DNA of 64,000 nt from DATHZQ01 sp965216945. Lineage in GTDB: Bacteria > Actinomycetota > Acidimicrobiia > Spongiisociales > UBA5794. The stretch covers positions 3,286,001-3,350,000 of the forward strand of contig CBDCGU010000003.1 in the NCBI GenBank assembly GCA_965216945.1, given 5' to 3'. A program made the translations under genes and the position numbers. Below, one piece after another: positions 1 through 8,147 of the stretch (position 1 is the stretch's first letter; every line of letters starts with the position of its first letter). Below the pieces are notes generated by a model that did no database searches, had not been told where the DNA came from, and worked only from the letters and a program-made list of their open reading frames with translations.

Positions 1-1
1 G

Positions 2-49
2 CACGACTACCTCGGCGGGCGCGCATACGACCCCGCCTCTTTCGTCTAG
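2..49 (+). CDS. C-terminal tail of an unidentified upstream gene (partial)
   Basis: An open frame enters from the left edge and ends in TAG at 47-49. It encodes only 15 residues, ending in AYDPASFV. I do not recognise the protein. The position just upstream of lepB would suit rplS, rnhB or another gene of that cluster, but the sequence does not resemble a usual L19 C-terminus. It may also be a chance open frame. Confidence 0.25.
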   Translation, partial: HDYLGGRAYDPASFV

Positions 50-69
50 GGGTGCAGTAACGTGCCCTG

Positions 70-753
70 GTGACCGAATCCGACATCAGACCGCCGCTGC
101 CCGACGACGTGCTGTTTCCCGATACCCCCGCTGCCGAGGAAGCCGGAGACGACGCGGGCGATGAGGACGCGCGGCACCATCGCTCCTTCTGGCGGGAGCT
201 GCCGATCCTCATCCTGGTGGCCTTGGTCATCGCCGTCTTGATCAAGACATTTGCAGTGCAAGCCTTCTGGATTCCATCCGGCTCGATGCAGGAGACCCTC
301 GACATCGAGGATCGAGTGCTCGTCAGCAAGCTGTCGTACCGCTTCGGTGACGTGCAACGCGGCGACGTCGTGGTGTTCGACGACCCCCGTGGGGTGCAGG
401 AGAGAGAGTCGGTCGTCGAGTCGATCGGTCGCAACCTCGCCGAGTCGGTGGGTCTCTCCACACCCAAGTCGGAGTTCATCAAGCGAGTGGTCGGCATGCC
501 CGGAGACATCGTCGAGATCTCGGGCGGAGAGCTGTTGATCAACGGTGCCGTCTTGAACGAGCCGTACATCCATCCGAACAGCGACATGTTCGACTTCGGG
601 CCCGAGGTCGTACCGGACGGCCACTACTTCGTCATGGGCGACAACCGGAACCGAAGTCAGGACAGCCGTTCGTTCGGACCGATCTCCGCCGACGCCATCG
701 TCGGCAAGGCATTCGTCGTGCTGTGGCCTCCCAGCCACTGGAGCGGTCTCTGA
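70..753 (+). CDS. lepB: Signal peptidase I
   Basis: Type I leader peptidase (227 aa) that cleaves signal peptides from exported proteins at the outer face of the membrane. After an acidic N-terminal cytoplasmic stretch there is one membrane segment at about residues 45-63. The catalytic serine motif IPSGSM follows, with Ser72 as nucleophile, and the general-base lysine is Lys138 in the motif IKRVVGMPGD. The conserved GDNR box is near residue 192. The start is GTG at 70; upstream Shine-Dalgarno support is weak. It heads the lepB-DUF2469-yraN cluster, as in many actinobacteria, although the rnhB gene usually found here is missing. Confidence 0.95.
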   Translation: MTESDIRPPLPDDVLFPDTPAAEEAGDDAGDEDARHHRSFWRELPILILVALVIAVLIKTFAVQAFWIPSGSMQETLDIEDRVLVSKLSYRFGDVQRGDVVVFDDPRGVQERESVVESIGRNLAESVGLSTPKSEFIKRVVGMPGDIVEISGGELLINGAVLNEPYIHPNSDMFDFGPEVVPDGHYFVMGDNRNRSQDSRSFGPISADAIVGKAFVVLWPPSHWSGL

Positions 754-884
754 CCCAGCGTGTCACAACGATCTGATACTGATGGTGGCGCGGGCGGCGT
801 CGAAGGTTGTCGTAAGATCGGCGCCCGATCCCAGCGATCGGGATGCATGCCTTCGGTTCGCCGGCTTGACGAGGAGAGCACCCG

Positions 885-1184
885 ATGGGCGAAGAAGACC
901 TCGAGCGGTACGAGACCGACGTCGAGCTGCAGATCTACAAGGAGTACCGCGACGTCCTCCCGATGTTTCGTTACGTCATCGAGACGGAGCGGCGCTTCTA
1001 TCTGGCGAACGGTGTCGAGGTCAACACCCGCCGGGCCGACGGCTCTGTGTACTTCGAGCTGGAGTTGAACGACGCATGGGTGTGGGACATGTACCGCCCG
1101 GCCCGTTTCGTGAAACGGGTCAAGGTGATGACGTTCCGGGACGTCAACATCGAGGAGCTGGAGCTCAGCTCGGCGCTGCCGTAG
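885..1184 (+). CDS. DUF2469 family protein
   Basis: A 99-residue soluble protein of the actinobacterial DUF2469 family, recognised by the N-terminal pattern MGEEDLERYE, the segment YKEYRDVLPMFRYV, and its place between lepB and yraN. The molecular role is unknown. The ATG at 885 follows a purine-rich ribosome-binding site (GAGGAGAG). Acidic and aromatic residues are abundant, and I see no signal peptide or membrane segment. Family members usually sit next to ribonuclease HII, which is not present here. Confidence 0.88.
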   Translation: MGEEDLERYETDVELQIYKEYRDVLPMFRYVIETERRFYLANGVEVNTRRADGSVYFELELNDAWVWDMYRPARFVKRVKVMTFRDVNIEELELSSALP

Positions 1185-1198
1185 CTGATCGCCATCAG

Positions 1199-1513
1199 CT
1201 GGCCCGGCTTGGTGAAGACATCGCCGCCGCATTCCTGGAGGACCGCGGCGCACGGATCTTGGGGCGCAATCTCCACGTCGGCCGTGGCGAGATCGATCTC
1301 CTCATGCACCACGACGGCGAGCGAGTGGCCGTGGAGGTCAAGACCATCGGGTGCGGTGCGCTGGCCGAAGATCCCGTGGAGCGTATCGGTGACCACAAAC
1401 TGCGGCAGGTGCGCCGGCTGGCGGGACGTGTCGCGGTGCGCCGGGTGGACTTCGTGGGCGTGCGGCTCGGCGACGACTGGGTCGTCGTCAACTGGCGAAC
1501 CAACATCGCCTGA
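1199..1513 (+). CDS. yraN: YraN family endonuclease-like protein (UPF0102), start uncertain
   Basis: A small protein with a restriction-endonuclease-like fold. The segment GEDIAAAFLEDRG is followed by GRGEIDLL and VAVEVKT, the D/E-xK core of the UPF0102 family, often found near dprA and comM. Homology begins around base 1199, but no ATG, GTG or TTG lies in frame between 1085 and that point. In-frame ATG 1076 and GTG 1082 would overlap DUF2469 by about 100 bases. I give the CTG at 1199 as the start of the homologous part; the true start is open. The gene probably acts in DNA processing, but this is not established for the family. Confidence 0.8.
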   Translation: MARLGEDIAAAFLEDRGARILGRNLHVGRGEIDLLMHHDGERVAVEVKTIGCGALAEDPVERIGDHKLRQVRRLAGRVAVRRVDFVGVRLGDDWVVVNWRTNIA

Positions 1514-1525
1514 GTGCCGAAAGAG

Positions 1526-1541
1526 CGCGCCGTTGGGCGCG
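1526..1541. terminator. GC-rich hairpin after yraN, possible weak terminator
   Basis: CGCGCC and GGCGCG form a 6-bp stem with a GTTG loop just after the yraN stop, between convergent genes. No T-tract follows on either strand, so intrinsic termination is uncertain. Confidence 0.3.
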
Positions 1542-1628
1542 GCCTCGGCGATCCTGGAAATGGGGCCCGGATCGCACCGAGATCAGCCGGGAGCACGACG
1601 TGAGGGCGAGCGCCGGTTTGCGCTCGCT

Positions 1629-1841
1629 CTAGCCACTGCCGCGTCCGTCATACCCGGAGCGTCGCATCTCCCGGTGCCAGCACCCGCGGTGCCAGTGGCG
1701 CCGCAGATCCGGCGCATGTTCGGGAACCACCACCACATGCCCGACGCCGGGTGCGATCGTGGTCTCGCATCCTGGACACAGGTAGGGCTTGCGCGCCTGA
1801 TAGGGCTGTACGGGCGTGACGACCTGCTCCGCAAATGGCAC
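1629..1841 (-). CDS. Small putative zinc-binding protein (CxxC ... HxxxC)
   Basis: A 70-residue protein starting at GTG (1841). The core reads CPGC, a 20-residue linker with a hydrophobic VVVVPE strand, then RRHWHRGCW. This resembles a small actinobacterial family, often mislabelled ATP/GTP-binding protein, with two paired cysteines and a His/Cys cluster that could bind one zinc ion. The function is unknown. It begins 4 bases after the stop of the tiny membrane-protein gene at 1846-1956, so the two are probably co-transcribed. A reading on the other strand is not supported. Confidence 0.6.
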   Translation of the reverse strand: MPFAEQVVTPVQPYQARKPYLCPGCETTIAPGVGHVVVVPEHAPDLRRHWHRGCWHREMRRSGYDGRGSG

Positions 1842-1845
1842 GGGG

Positions 1846-1956
1846 CTATCCGAAGAATCCCCACGCGACGAGCCCCAACGTGAGCACGACGAAGCCGACG
1901 ACGAGGGCGACGTCCAAGGTCGAGGCCCGGCTCTTGCGGAAGGGATTGAAGCCCAT
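1846..1956 (-). CDS. 36-residue single-span membrane protein
   Basis: A very short gene: ATG at 1956 and TAG at 1846-1848, encoding a basic N-terminus (MGFNPFRKSRAS) followed by one hydrophobic span of about 20 residues rich in Val, Leu and Gly and ending WGFFG. The positive-inside rule puts the N-terminus in the cytoplasm. The basic NPFR start followed by a single span resembles small conserved actinobacterial membrane proteins of unknown role. It lies 4 bases upstream of the CxxC protein gene, which supports a two-gene unit. An alternative ATG 24 bases upstream would add eight residues. Confidence 0.55.
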   Translation of the reverse strand: MGFNPFRKSRASTLDVALVVGFVVLTLGLVAWGFFG

Positions 1957-2038
1957 GGTGCGATGGTAGGCCCAGCGCATGTGGCAGTGGTTCATCGGGT
2001 GGGGGGAGGCGCCGAGCCGGGGAGTAGGCTCATTCGCC

Positions 2039-2821
2039 ATGTCCGATCTCCTCTCCGCGGAAGACCACGATGGCGTTCGGTGGCTCACCATCGAGCGTCC
2101 GGAACGCAAGAACGCGATTCCGGCCGGTGGCTGGGCCGAGCTGACCCGTGCGCTGCGGGCGTTCGAGGAGTCCGACGCACGAGTCCTCGTGATTCGCGGT
2201 CGTCGCGACGACTTCTGCAGCGGTGCCGACCTCGCCGAGGATGTTGCGGATGCCGCGGTGAGCGCAGCCCGCAACCTGGCGCAGATGAAGCGCACCGGTA
2301 CTGCCGCCGTGACCCTGCACCGCCTGTCCAAGCCGACGATCGCCGCGGTCGACGGGGTGGCTTTCGGAGCCGGGATGAACCTGGCGCTGGGGTGTGATGT
2401 GGTGATCGCCACGTCCCGTGCCCGCTTCTCGGAGATCTTCGTCAGGCGTGGGCTGACGGTCGACTTCGGCGGCACCTGGCTGTTGCCCCGTCTGGTCGGT
2501 CTCGCCAGGGCCCGCGAGCTGGCTCTCACGGGCCGGGTCGTCGGAGCCGCCGAGGCGCTGGACATGGGTCTGATCGGCAGGGTGGTCGAACCGGCAGAGC
2601 TGGAACGGGCTGCGGCCGAGACGGCGGCGGCGTTGGTCGCAGGTGCGCCGCTGGCGCAGCGGTTCGCCAAGCAGGCCCTGAACCGCTCGCTCGACATGAC
2701 CCTGGAGCAGGCGATCGAGTTCGAGGACCAGGCCCAAGCCGTGCTGCTCACGTCTCGAGACTTCGCCGAGGGCGTCGCCGCCTTCGTCGCCAAGCGTCCC
2801 CCGGAGTTCGAGGGCCGCTGA
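2039..2821 (+). CDS. Enoyl-CoA hydratase/isomerase family protein
   Basis: Crotonase-fold enzyme (260 aa) acting on an acyl-CoA, probably hydration of a 2-enoyl-CoA in fatty-acid or amino-acid breakdown. The oxyanion-hole segments are FCSGADL (residues 59-65) and the GVAFGAGMN segment (from residue 106). Glu132 sits where the first catalytic glutamate lies in true hydratases, but the second position is Asp142 in the motif VDFGGTW, so isomerase or another crotonase reaction is possible. The ATG at 2039 is chosen because the MSDLL start is followed at once by the conserved first strand. The gene stands alone, with minus-strand genes on both sides. Confidence 0.85.
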   Translation: MSDLLSAEDHDGVRWLTIERPERKNAIPAGGWAELTRALRAFEESDARVLVIRGRRDDFCSGADLAEDVADAAVSAARNLAQMKRTGTAAVTLHRLSKPTIAAVDGVAFGAGMNLALGCDVVIATSRARFSEIFVRRGLTVDFGGTWLLPRLVGLARARELALTGRVVGAAEALDMGLIGRVVEPAELERAAAETAAALVAGAPLAQRFAKQALNRSLDMTLEQAIEFEDQAQAVLLTSRDFAEGVAAFVAKRPPEFEGR

Positions 2822-2852
2822 CGCTTTCGTCCAGACCTTCAGTCGTTGAACC

Positions 2853-3287
2853 TCACTGCAAGCAGAACTCGTTGCCTTCGGGATCGGCCAGGATCACCCA
2901 GTACTCGCCACGCTGCTCCATCGGCCCGATGACCGCGGCGCCGGCCGCAACCAGGCGTTCTGCGGCAGCATCGACCTTGTCGCGGCGTTCGGCGGCGGGT
3001 GTGCCATGCGGGCCTCCCACGTTGACGTCGAGGTGCACTCGGTTCTTCGCCGTCTTCGGCTCGGGCACGCGCTGGATGAAGATGCGGGGACCCGAGCCAT
3101 CGGGGTCGACGAGCGCCTGAGCGTCGTTCCACTTCTCCTCGGGGATCTCCATCGATCGGGCCCAGTCATCCCACGTATCGAAGCCTGCGGGTGGTGGCTG
3201 GATCACATAGTCGAGCACCTCGATCCAGAAATCGGCGAGTCGGGCGGGGTCGTTGGCGTCGAGGGTGACCTGGAATGAATGTGCCAT
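2853..3287 (-). CDS. VOC (glyoxalase/bleomycin-resistance) family protein
   Basis: A 144-residue protein with two beta-alpha-beta-beta-beta modules. The first carries DANDPARLADFWIEVL and the second VHLDVNVGGP, ending in DPEGNEFCL, a classic VOC C-terminus that supplies a metal-ligand glutamate. The substrate cannot be read from sequence. Many such actinobacterial proteins are single-copy cytoplasmic enzymes or antibiotic-binding proteins. The ATG at 3287 is preferred over an upstream in-frame ATG because the first beta strand (HSFQVTLDA) begins directly after it. Confidence 0.85.
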   Translation of the reverse strand: MAHSFQVTLDANDPARLADFWIEVLDYVIQPPPAGFDTWDDWARSMEIPEEKWNDAQALVDPDGSGPRIFIQRVPEPKTAKNRVHLDVNVGGPHGTPAAERRDKVDAAAERLVAAGAAVIGPMEQRGEYWVILADPEGNEFCLQ

Positions 3288-3383
3288 GGAATCGAGGCTA
3301 CCGCGGCGGTGTGACACGGTGTGAAGCGGCCCCGGTGATCGCCGGCGGCTCGCTTGTCGTCACAGCTCTTCTAACTTGGCGGA

Positions 3384-4307
3384 ATGCGTCTCTTCGCTAG
3401 CGCCGCCGTCACCGTGGTATGCCTGGTCGCAGCCGCCTGCTCGGCTGGCGCAACCGCTGCGGATCGTGCGTCGCCGCCGGACACCCCGCCCCCATCACTC
3501 GCAACGACGTCGACGTCATCCGAGTCGAGCACGACGACCGCCGCCCCGACCACGACCGCACCTCTCCCTAGCACGACCCGGGTGACGTCGACGACCGAAT
3601 CGCCCTTCGCCCGGCCGGCATGGCTGGGCACACGGCTCCTCCCACTCCGCAGCGACGAGTTCGGAGAGGTGCAACCGACCCCGCCGGAACTGGTCGACCG
3701 GCGGCTGGAGACACTCGACTTGCTCCCACCGCCGCAGGGTGACACCTTCACGTCGACCCTCGGACCGGTGCCGGAGGAGGTGCTGGCGCGATCGAGCTGG
3801 CGGGAGGAGTGCCCGGTCGGGGTCGACGATCTCGTCTATCTCACGGTGTCGCACTACGGCTTCGACGGCGAGTTCCACACCGGAGAGATGATCGTCAACG
3901 CCGAAGTGGGGCAGGACATCGTGGGCGTTTTCCGTGCGCTGCATGCCGCCCGGTTCCCGATCGAGCAGATGCGTGTGATCACGGCAGAAGAGATCGATGC
4001 CCATCCCACTGGGGACTGGAACGATACGACCTCGTTCGTGTGCCGGCCCGCGGTCGGCTCGGGAAGCTGGTCCCAGCATGCGTTCGGTTTGGCGATCGAC
4101 CTCAACCCTTTCCACAACCCGTATCTGAAGGGTGATCTGGTGCTGCCCGAGCTGGCATCGGCCTATGTGGACCGGAGCAACGAGCGTCCCGGCATGATCT
4201 TCTCCCGTGACGTGGTCGACAGCGCATTCGCCGAGATCGGCTGGGAATGGGGCGGCCGCTGGAGCAGCCTCAAGGATTGGATGCACTTCTCCCGGAACGG
4301 TCGCTGA
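3384..4307 (+). CDS. Lipoprotein with M15 D-alanyl-D-alanine carboxypeptidase-like domain
   Basis: A 307-residue exported protein. The signal peptide ends in a lipobox (VAAAC, Cys19). A Ser/Thr/Pro-rich linker spans about residues 20-75. The C-terminal half is an M15-type zinc peptidase domain: SQHAFGLAIDLNP provides the first His and Asp ligands, and EWGG followed by KDWMHF provides the third His. Such enzymes trim peptidoglycan peptides between D-alanyl residues on the outer face of the membrane. Low-complexity TST/TTAAP stretches in the linker suggest a flexible tether. It is not obviously in an operon; comM starts 44 bases downstream. Confidence 0.85.
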   Translation: MRLFASAAVTVVCLVAAACSAGATAADRASPPDTPPPSLATTSTSSESSTTTAAPTTTAPLPSTTRVTSTTESPFARPAWLGTRLLPLRSDEFGEVQPTPPELVDRRLETLDLLPPPQGDTFTSTLGPVPEEVLARSSWREECPVGVDDLVYLTVSHYGFDGEFHTGEMIVNAEVGQDIVGVFRALHAARFPIEQMRVITAEEIDAHPTGDWNDTTSFVCRPAVGSGSWSQHAFGLAIDLNPFHNPYLKGDLVLPELASAYVDRSNERPGMIFSRDVVDSAFAEIGWEWGGRWSSLKDWMHFSRNGR

Positions 4308-4350
4308 GGGCTCACCGCCGCCTGTCACACCCACCCCATACGGTGTCAGC

Positions 4351-5820
4351 ATGTTCGCTGCAGTCACCTCAGTTGCCCTAGTCGGAGTCGAGCCCCGCCC
4401 CGTACGCGTGGAGGTCCACGTTGGCGCCGGGAGTCAGAGATTCACCATCGTCGGGCTGCCCGACGCCTCGGTGCGCGAGGCCAAGGAGCGGGTCAGGGCG
4501 GCGCTCATCGCATCGCGCCGCAAGTTTCCGAGTCGCAACGTGATCGTCAACCTGTCACCGGCCGATCTGCCGAAGGCGGGCTCCGCCTACGACCTACCCA
4601 TCGCCCTCGGTGTGCTGGCCGCCACCGGGCAGCTCGGCCAGGCCGCCGTGAGAGTGGTCGCCTTGGGCGAGCTGGCCCTCGACGGCGGGGTTCGCCCGGT
4701 CGTCGGGGACCTGGCCGCGGCGATCGTTGCCCGGGACACCGGCCAGCGATGTCTGCTGCCGGCCGGAGTCGCCTCGACGGTGACACTCGACGGCCAGGTC
4801 GATGTCGTGCCAGTTGCCAGTCTGGAAGAGGCCGTCGCCGCCGCCCTCGGTGGAGACCCAGAGCGCCCCTTCGCCACCGCGCCGTCTCGCCCGAGGGCTG
4901 CCGATGACCTGGCAGAGGTGCGTGGTCAGCACGGAGCTCGCAGGGCTCTCGAGATCGCAGCAGCGGGCGGACACCATCTGTTGCTCTCGGGCGCTCCAGG
5001 TGCAGGCAAGACGATGCTTGCCCGCTGCCTGCCCGGCATCCTTCCGCCGCTGAGTGACCAGGCCTCGATGGAGGTGGCTCTGGCCTGGAGCGCGGCGGGT
5101 CTCGACCGTGGTCGCAGCCAGGTTCCGCCGTTCCGGGCACCACACCACTCCGCAACGCTCCCGGCACTGGTCGGCGGCGGCAGCGGCGTCCCGGTCCCAG
5201 GCGAAGTGACCTTGGCCCATCGTGGTGTCTTGTTTCTCGATGAGCTGGGTGAGTTCCCCGTGTCGCTCCTGGATGCGTTGCGCCAGCCGGTCGAGGACGG
5301 GAGCGTCGTTGTCGCCCGCAAGGGCAGCTCGGTCCGGTTCCCCTGTCGTTTCCAGCTCGTGGCTGCCACCAACCCATGCCCGTGTGGTTATGCCGGTGAC
5401 CACCTGATCCCATGCCGGTGCACGCCGCGGGCCACGGATCGCTATCGACGGCGATTCTCGGGGCCGCTGCTCGACCGAATCGATCTCCGGGTGCGGGTGG
5501 CGCGGCTCGACGGTGAGGATCTGATCGGGCCGGAGGGTGAGTCGAGTGCCGCAGTGCGTCAGCGAGTGCGGGCGGCACGTAAGCGGCAGGTCGAACGGGG
5601 CTGTCTCAACTCCGCGATGTCCCGCAGGGCGCTCGATGCGTTGGGGTGGACGGAGGCGGCCGAACACCTGTTGCATCGATCGGTGCGGTCTGCGGCGCTC
5701 ACCGGTCGAGGCTGGGATCGGGTGCGACGAGTTGCGGCGACGGTGGCCGACCTCGACGAGTCGGCGGCCATCGGCCAGACCCATGTTGCCGAGGCGCTGG
5801 CCTTCCGGGGGTCGGGATGA
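4351..5820 (+). CDS. comM: YifB/ComM-family AAA+ ATPase (Mg-chelatase-like)
   Basis: A 489-residue AAA+ protein. The N-terminal region (about 1-170) has the Lon-protease-like fold, the ATPase domain carries Walker A GAPGAGKT (Lys220) and Walker B VLFLDE (Asp297), and the C-terminal part matches Mg-chelatase ChlI. Two CxC pairs (NPCPCG and PCRC) lie in the sensor region. ComM-type helicases promote branch migration during natural transformation. Its stop overlaps the dprA start (ATGA), so the two are co-translated, consistent with a shared role in handling incoming single-stranded DNA. Confidence 0.92.
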   Translation: MFAAVTSVALVGVEPRPVRVEVHVGAGSQRFTIVGLPDASVREAKERVRAALIASRRKFPSRNVIVNLSPADLPKAGSAYDLPIALGVLAATGQLGQAAVRVVALGELALDGGVRPVVGDLAAAIVARDTGQRCLLPAGVASTVTLDGQVDVVPVASLEEAVAAALGGDPERPFATAPSRPRAADDLAEVRGQHGARRALEIAAAGGHHLLLSGAPGAGKTMLARCLPGILPPLSDQASMEVALAWSAAGLDRGRSQVPPFRAPHHSATLPALVGGGSGVPVPGEVTLAHRGVLFLDELGEFPVSLLDALRQPVEDGSVVVARKGSSVRFPCRFQLVAATNPCPCGYAGDHLIPCRCTPRATDRYRRRFSGPLLDRIDLRVRVARLDGEDLIGPEGESSAAVRQRVRAARKRQVERGCLNSAMSRRALDALGWTEAAEHLLHRSVRSAALTGRGWDRVRRVAATVADLDESAAIGQTHVAEALAFRGSG

Positions 5821-6731
5821 GCGGCGAAGAGGTGTTGCAGCTTGCATATGCCGGGTTGCATCCCGATCGGGTGCGCGACCTCGTCGGGTCGTTCGGCGTC
5901 GCCGGCACGTTGCGCCGGATGCGGGCGGGCAACGTGCAGGTCAACGACAGGGCGAGGCGTGCCATCGACGTGCCCGCGCACGTTCGCCGGGCGGAGATGG
6001 TGGGCGAGGGGGTCAGGTTCGTGCAGATGGGCGGGTCCGGCTATCCGGTGCGCCTTGCCGCCTTGCCGGATGCGCCCGCTGGGTTGTTCGTGAGGGGGAG
6101 CGACCCCGGTGATCGTGCGATGGTGGCGATCGTCGGCACGAGACGCTGCACGACGTACGGACGTCACCTCGCCTTCGAGTATGGGGAGGCAGTTGCTCGG
6201 GCCGGATGGGGAGTCGTCAGTGGCCTGGCGCGGGGCATCGACGGCGCCGCCCACCGTGGTGTCGTTGCCGCCGGGGGCATCGGGGTGGCGGTGCTCGGTT
6301 CCGGTCTCGACGTGTTGTACCCCGCCGAGCACGGGGATCTCGCTCGTGCGCTCGTGGCGAACGGGGGAGCGGTCATCTCCGAATACCCACCCGGCACGCC
6401 ACCGGAGGGGTGGCGGTTTCCCCCGCGCAACCGCATCATCTCAGGTATGGCTCAGGCGGTGGTCGTAGTCGAGGCCGCGGTGAAGGGAGGAGCCCTCATC
6501 ACGGCCAACTATGCATTGGAACACGATCGACCCGTCTTCGCCGTGCCCGGTGACGTCCGTCGTGTCAGCTCCGAGGGCTGCAACCTGCTGATCCGGGATG
6601 GCGCACATCCTGTGCTCGACCCGGCAGACCTGATCGAGGAGCTGTCACTGGTGCTGGGTCCGCCCCGAGGTTCGTCGCAACTGCCGGGTATCGACGCGAC
6701 CCGGGAGGTGAGCGCATCGTCGCATCCGTGA
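5817..6731 (+). CDS. dprA: DNA processing protein DprA
   Basis: A 304-residue Rossmann-fold protein that loads RecA on single-stranded DNA during transformation. The core motifs are VGTRRCTTYGR, VSGLARGIDGAAHRG, VLGSGLDVLYP and FPPRNRIISG, all typical of DprA. An N-terminal SAM-like region covers about residues 1-60. The ATG at 5817 overlaps the comM stop by four bases. The DprA C-terminal winged helix appears to be short or absent. Confidence 0.93.
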   Translation: MSGEEVLQLAYAGLHPDRVRDLVGSFGVAGTLRRMRAGNVQVNDRARRAIDVPAHVRRAEMVGEGVRFVQMGGSGYPVRLAALPDAPAGLFVRGSDPGDRAMVAIVGTRRCTTYGRHLAFEYGEAVARAGWGVVSGLARGIDGAAHRGVVAAGGIGVAVLGSGLDVLYPAEHGDLARALVANGGAVISEYPPGTPPEGWRFPPRNRIISGMAQAVVVVEAAVKGGALITANYALEHDRPVFAVPGDVRRVSSEGCNLLIRDGAHPVLDPADLIEELSLVLGPPRGSSQLPGIDATREVSASSHP

Positions 6732-6806
6732 GATCCACAACCGCAAAGGCGTGTACCGCAGGCGCCGGCGTGGTTTCGATAGGATTGCGGCGGGAGAGAG
6801 TGCTGG

Positions 6807-8147
6807 GTGGCTAGTACAACCATCGTTGGTTCTGGTGACTGGGATTCGCTCGTCGACGAAGTCGGCCGGGGCGATTGCATCTTGATGCTGGGGCCTGATG
6901 CGGTGACCGAAGTCGTCGACGGCAAGCCGCAGCCGGTTCTCACCGGGCTCTCCGACTATCTCGCGGCGCAACTCGACGACTCCGACCACATCTCGAGCGA
7001 CGCTCCGCCGTGGAGCGTGGCGCAGGCGGTGATGGCGCGGACGGGCAGCGAGGGGACGCTCAAGGCTTGGGCGCGCAAGTACCTCAAAGATCGCACCCTC
7101 GACCAATCCGCATTGAGCCTGCTGGCACAGCTGCCGTTCGAGCTCGTCGTCAACACGGTCCCGGGGGTCGCAATCGAGCAAGCGTGGCTCGAGGGCGACG
7201 GCACCTGGCCCGGGAAGCCCGGCACCAAGGTCGCGTTCTACGACCGCACAGCAGGTGGTGCCCCGGTCGTTTCCGTGGGTACCCGAGACGCACCGCTGAT
7301 CTACCACCTACTCGGATCGCTCGACAACATCCACTCACTCATCTTGTCCGAGTCGGATCTCGTCGATCTTCTCGTACGCGTGATCTCGCAGACGCCGCCA
7401 GTTCCGAAGAAGGTCTCCAGCGCCCTGTTGAGCGACACCAAGACCTTTCTCTTCTTGGGCTTCAGGTTGCGCCAGTGGCCGCTGCGGGTGCTTCTCCGTG
7501 CTCTTGCGGCACACAAGTCGTCCAGCCGGTCCTATGCCCTCGAGGCCATCGACCGCACTCCGGACCTCACCACCCAGCAGTTCTACCGACAGGGTCACAA
7601 CATCAGCTTCTACGAGTTGGACACTCTCGGATTCGCCCAGGAGCTCGTCGCACAGGTGCAGCCGGAGGCACCACGGCAACGCCGGGCGCTCGAGTTGGAG
7701 ACGGAGGCACCGCTCGTCTTCATCTGTCACGCCAGTGAGGACAAGGAGCGTGCCATCGCGCTGGCCGGCCAGCTCGAGGCGGAGGGCATCCGTGCCTGGG
7801 TCGATGCCAAAGGGTTGCGAGGCGGCGACGACTGGAACCACGAGATCAAACGCCTGATCACCGACAAGGTGGTGCAGTACGTGGTCGTGCTGCAGAGCAG
7901 AGCGCTGGCGGAGAAGGCGTCCGGTGAGTCGTACGTCAATCGGGAGATCAATCTGGCGCTCGAGCGGCAGGGAGCATTCCTCGCAGGCTCACGTCGGCGA
8001 TTCCTCATCCCGGTCTCCATCGACGGTCCCGATGCTCGCCTCCCGGACCTCGAGCATCTGCAGAGCATCGATCTCGATTCGGACGAGAGCTTCGACGACC
8101 TCGTTCTCGCCATCAAGCGCGACCGGGCTCGCGCGGCGAAAGCATGA
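6807..8147 (+). CDS. SIR2-like/TIR fusion protein, putative NAD-cleaving effector
   Basis: A 446-residue protein starting at GTG behind GGGAGAGA. Residues 1 to about 285 resemble a SIR2-like domain: the glycine turn CILMLGPDA (24-32), VVNTVPGVAIEQAW where the family has TTNYD, YHLLGSLDN with the usual catalytic-region His, and FLFLGFRLRQWPLRVLL. The Asn-Asp pair is degenerate, so activity is doubtful. Residues 304-440 form a TIR domain: VFICHASEDKERA, IRAWVDAKGLRGGDDW, then SYVNREINLALE, where Glu380 sits at the catalytic glutamate position of TIR NADases. There is no membrane span. Its stop overlaps the start of the STAND ATPase gene (ATGA), so the two products are probably made together. 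The likely role is NAD cleavage or signalling controlled by the STAND partner, by analogy with antiphage TIR and SIR2 systems; this is inference. Confidence 0.75.
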   Translation: MASTTIVGSGDWDSLVDEVGRGDCILMLGPDAVTEVVDGKPQPVLTGLSDYLAAQLDDSDHISSDAPPWSVAQAVMARTGSEGTLKAWARKYLKDRTLDQSALSLLAQLPFELVVNTVPGVAIEQAWLEGDGTWPGKPGTKVAFYDRTAGGAPVVSVGTRDAPLIYHLLGSLDNIHSLILSESDLVDLLVRVISQTPPVPKKVSSALLSDTKTFLFLGFRLRQWPLRVLLRALAAHKSSSRSYALEAIDRTPDLTTQQFYRQGHNISFYELDTLGFAQELVAQVQPEAPRQRRALELETEAPLVFICHASEDKERAIALAGQLEAEGIRAWVDAKGLRGGDDWNHEIKRLITDKVVQYVVVLQSRALAEKASGESYVNREINLALERQGAFLAGSRRRFLIPVSIDGPDARLPDLEHLQSIDLDSDESFDDLVLAIKRDRARAAKA

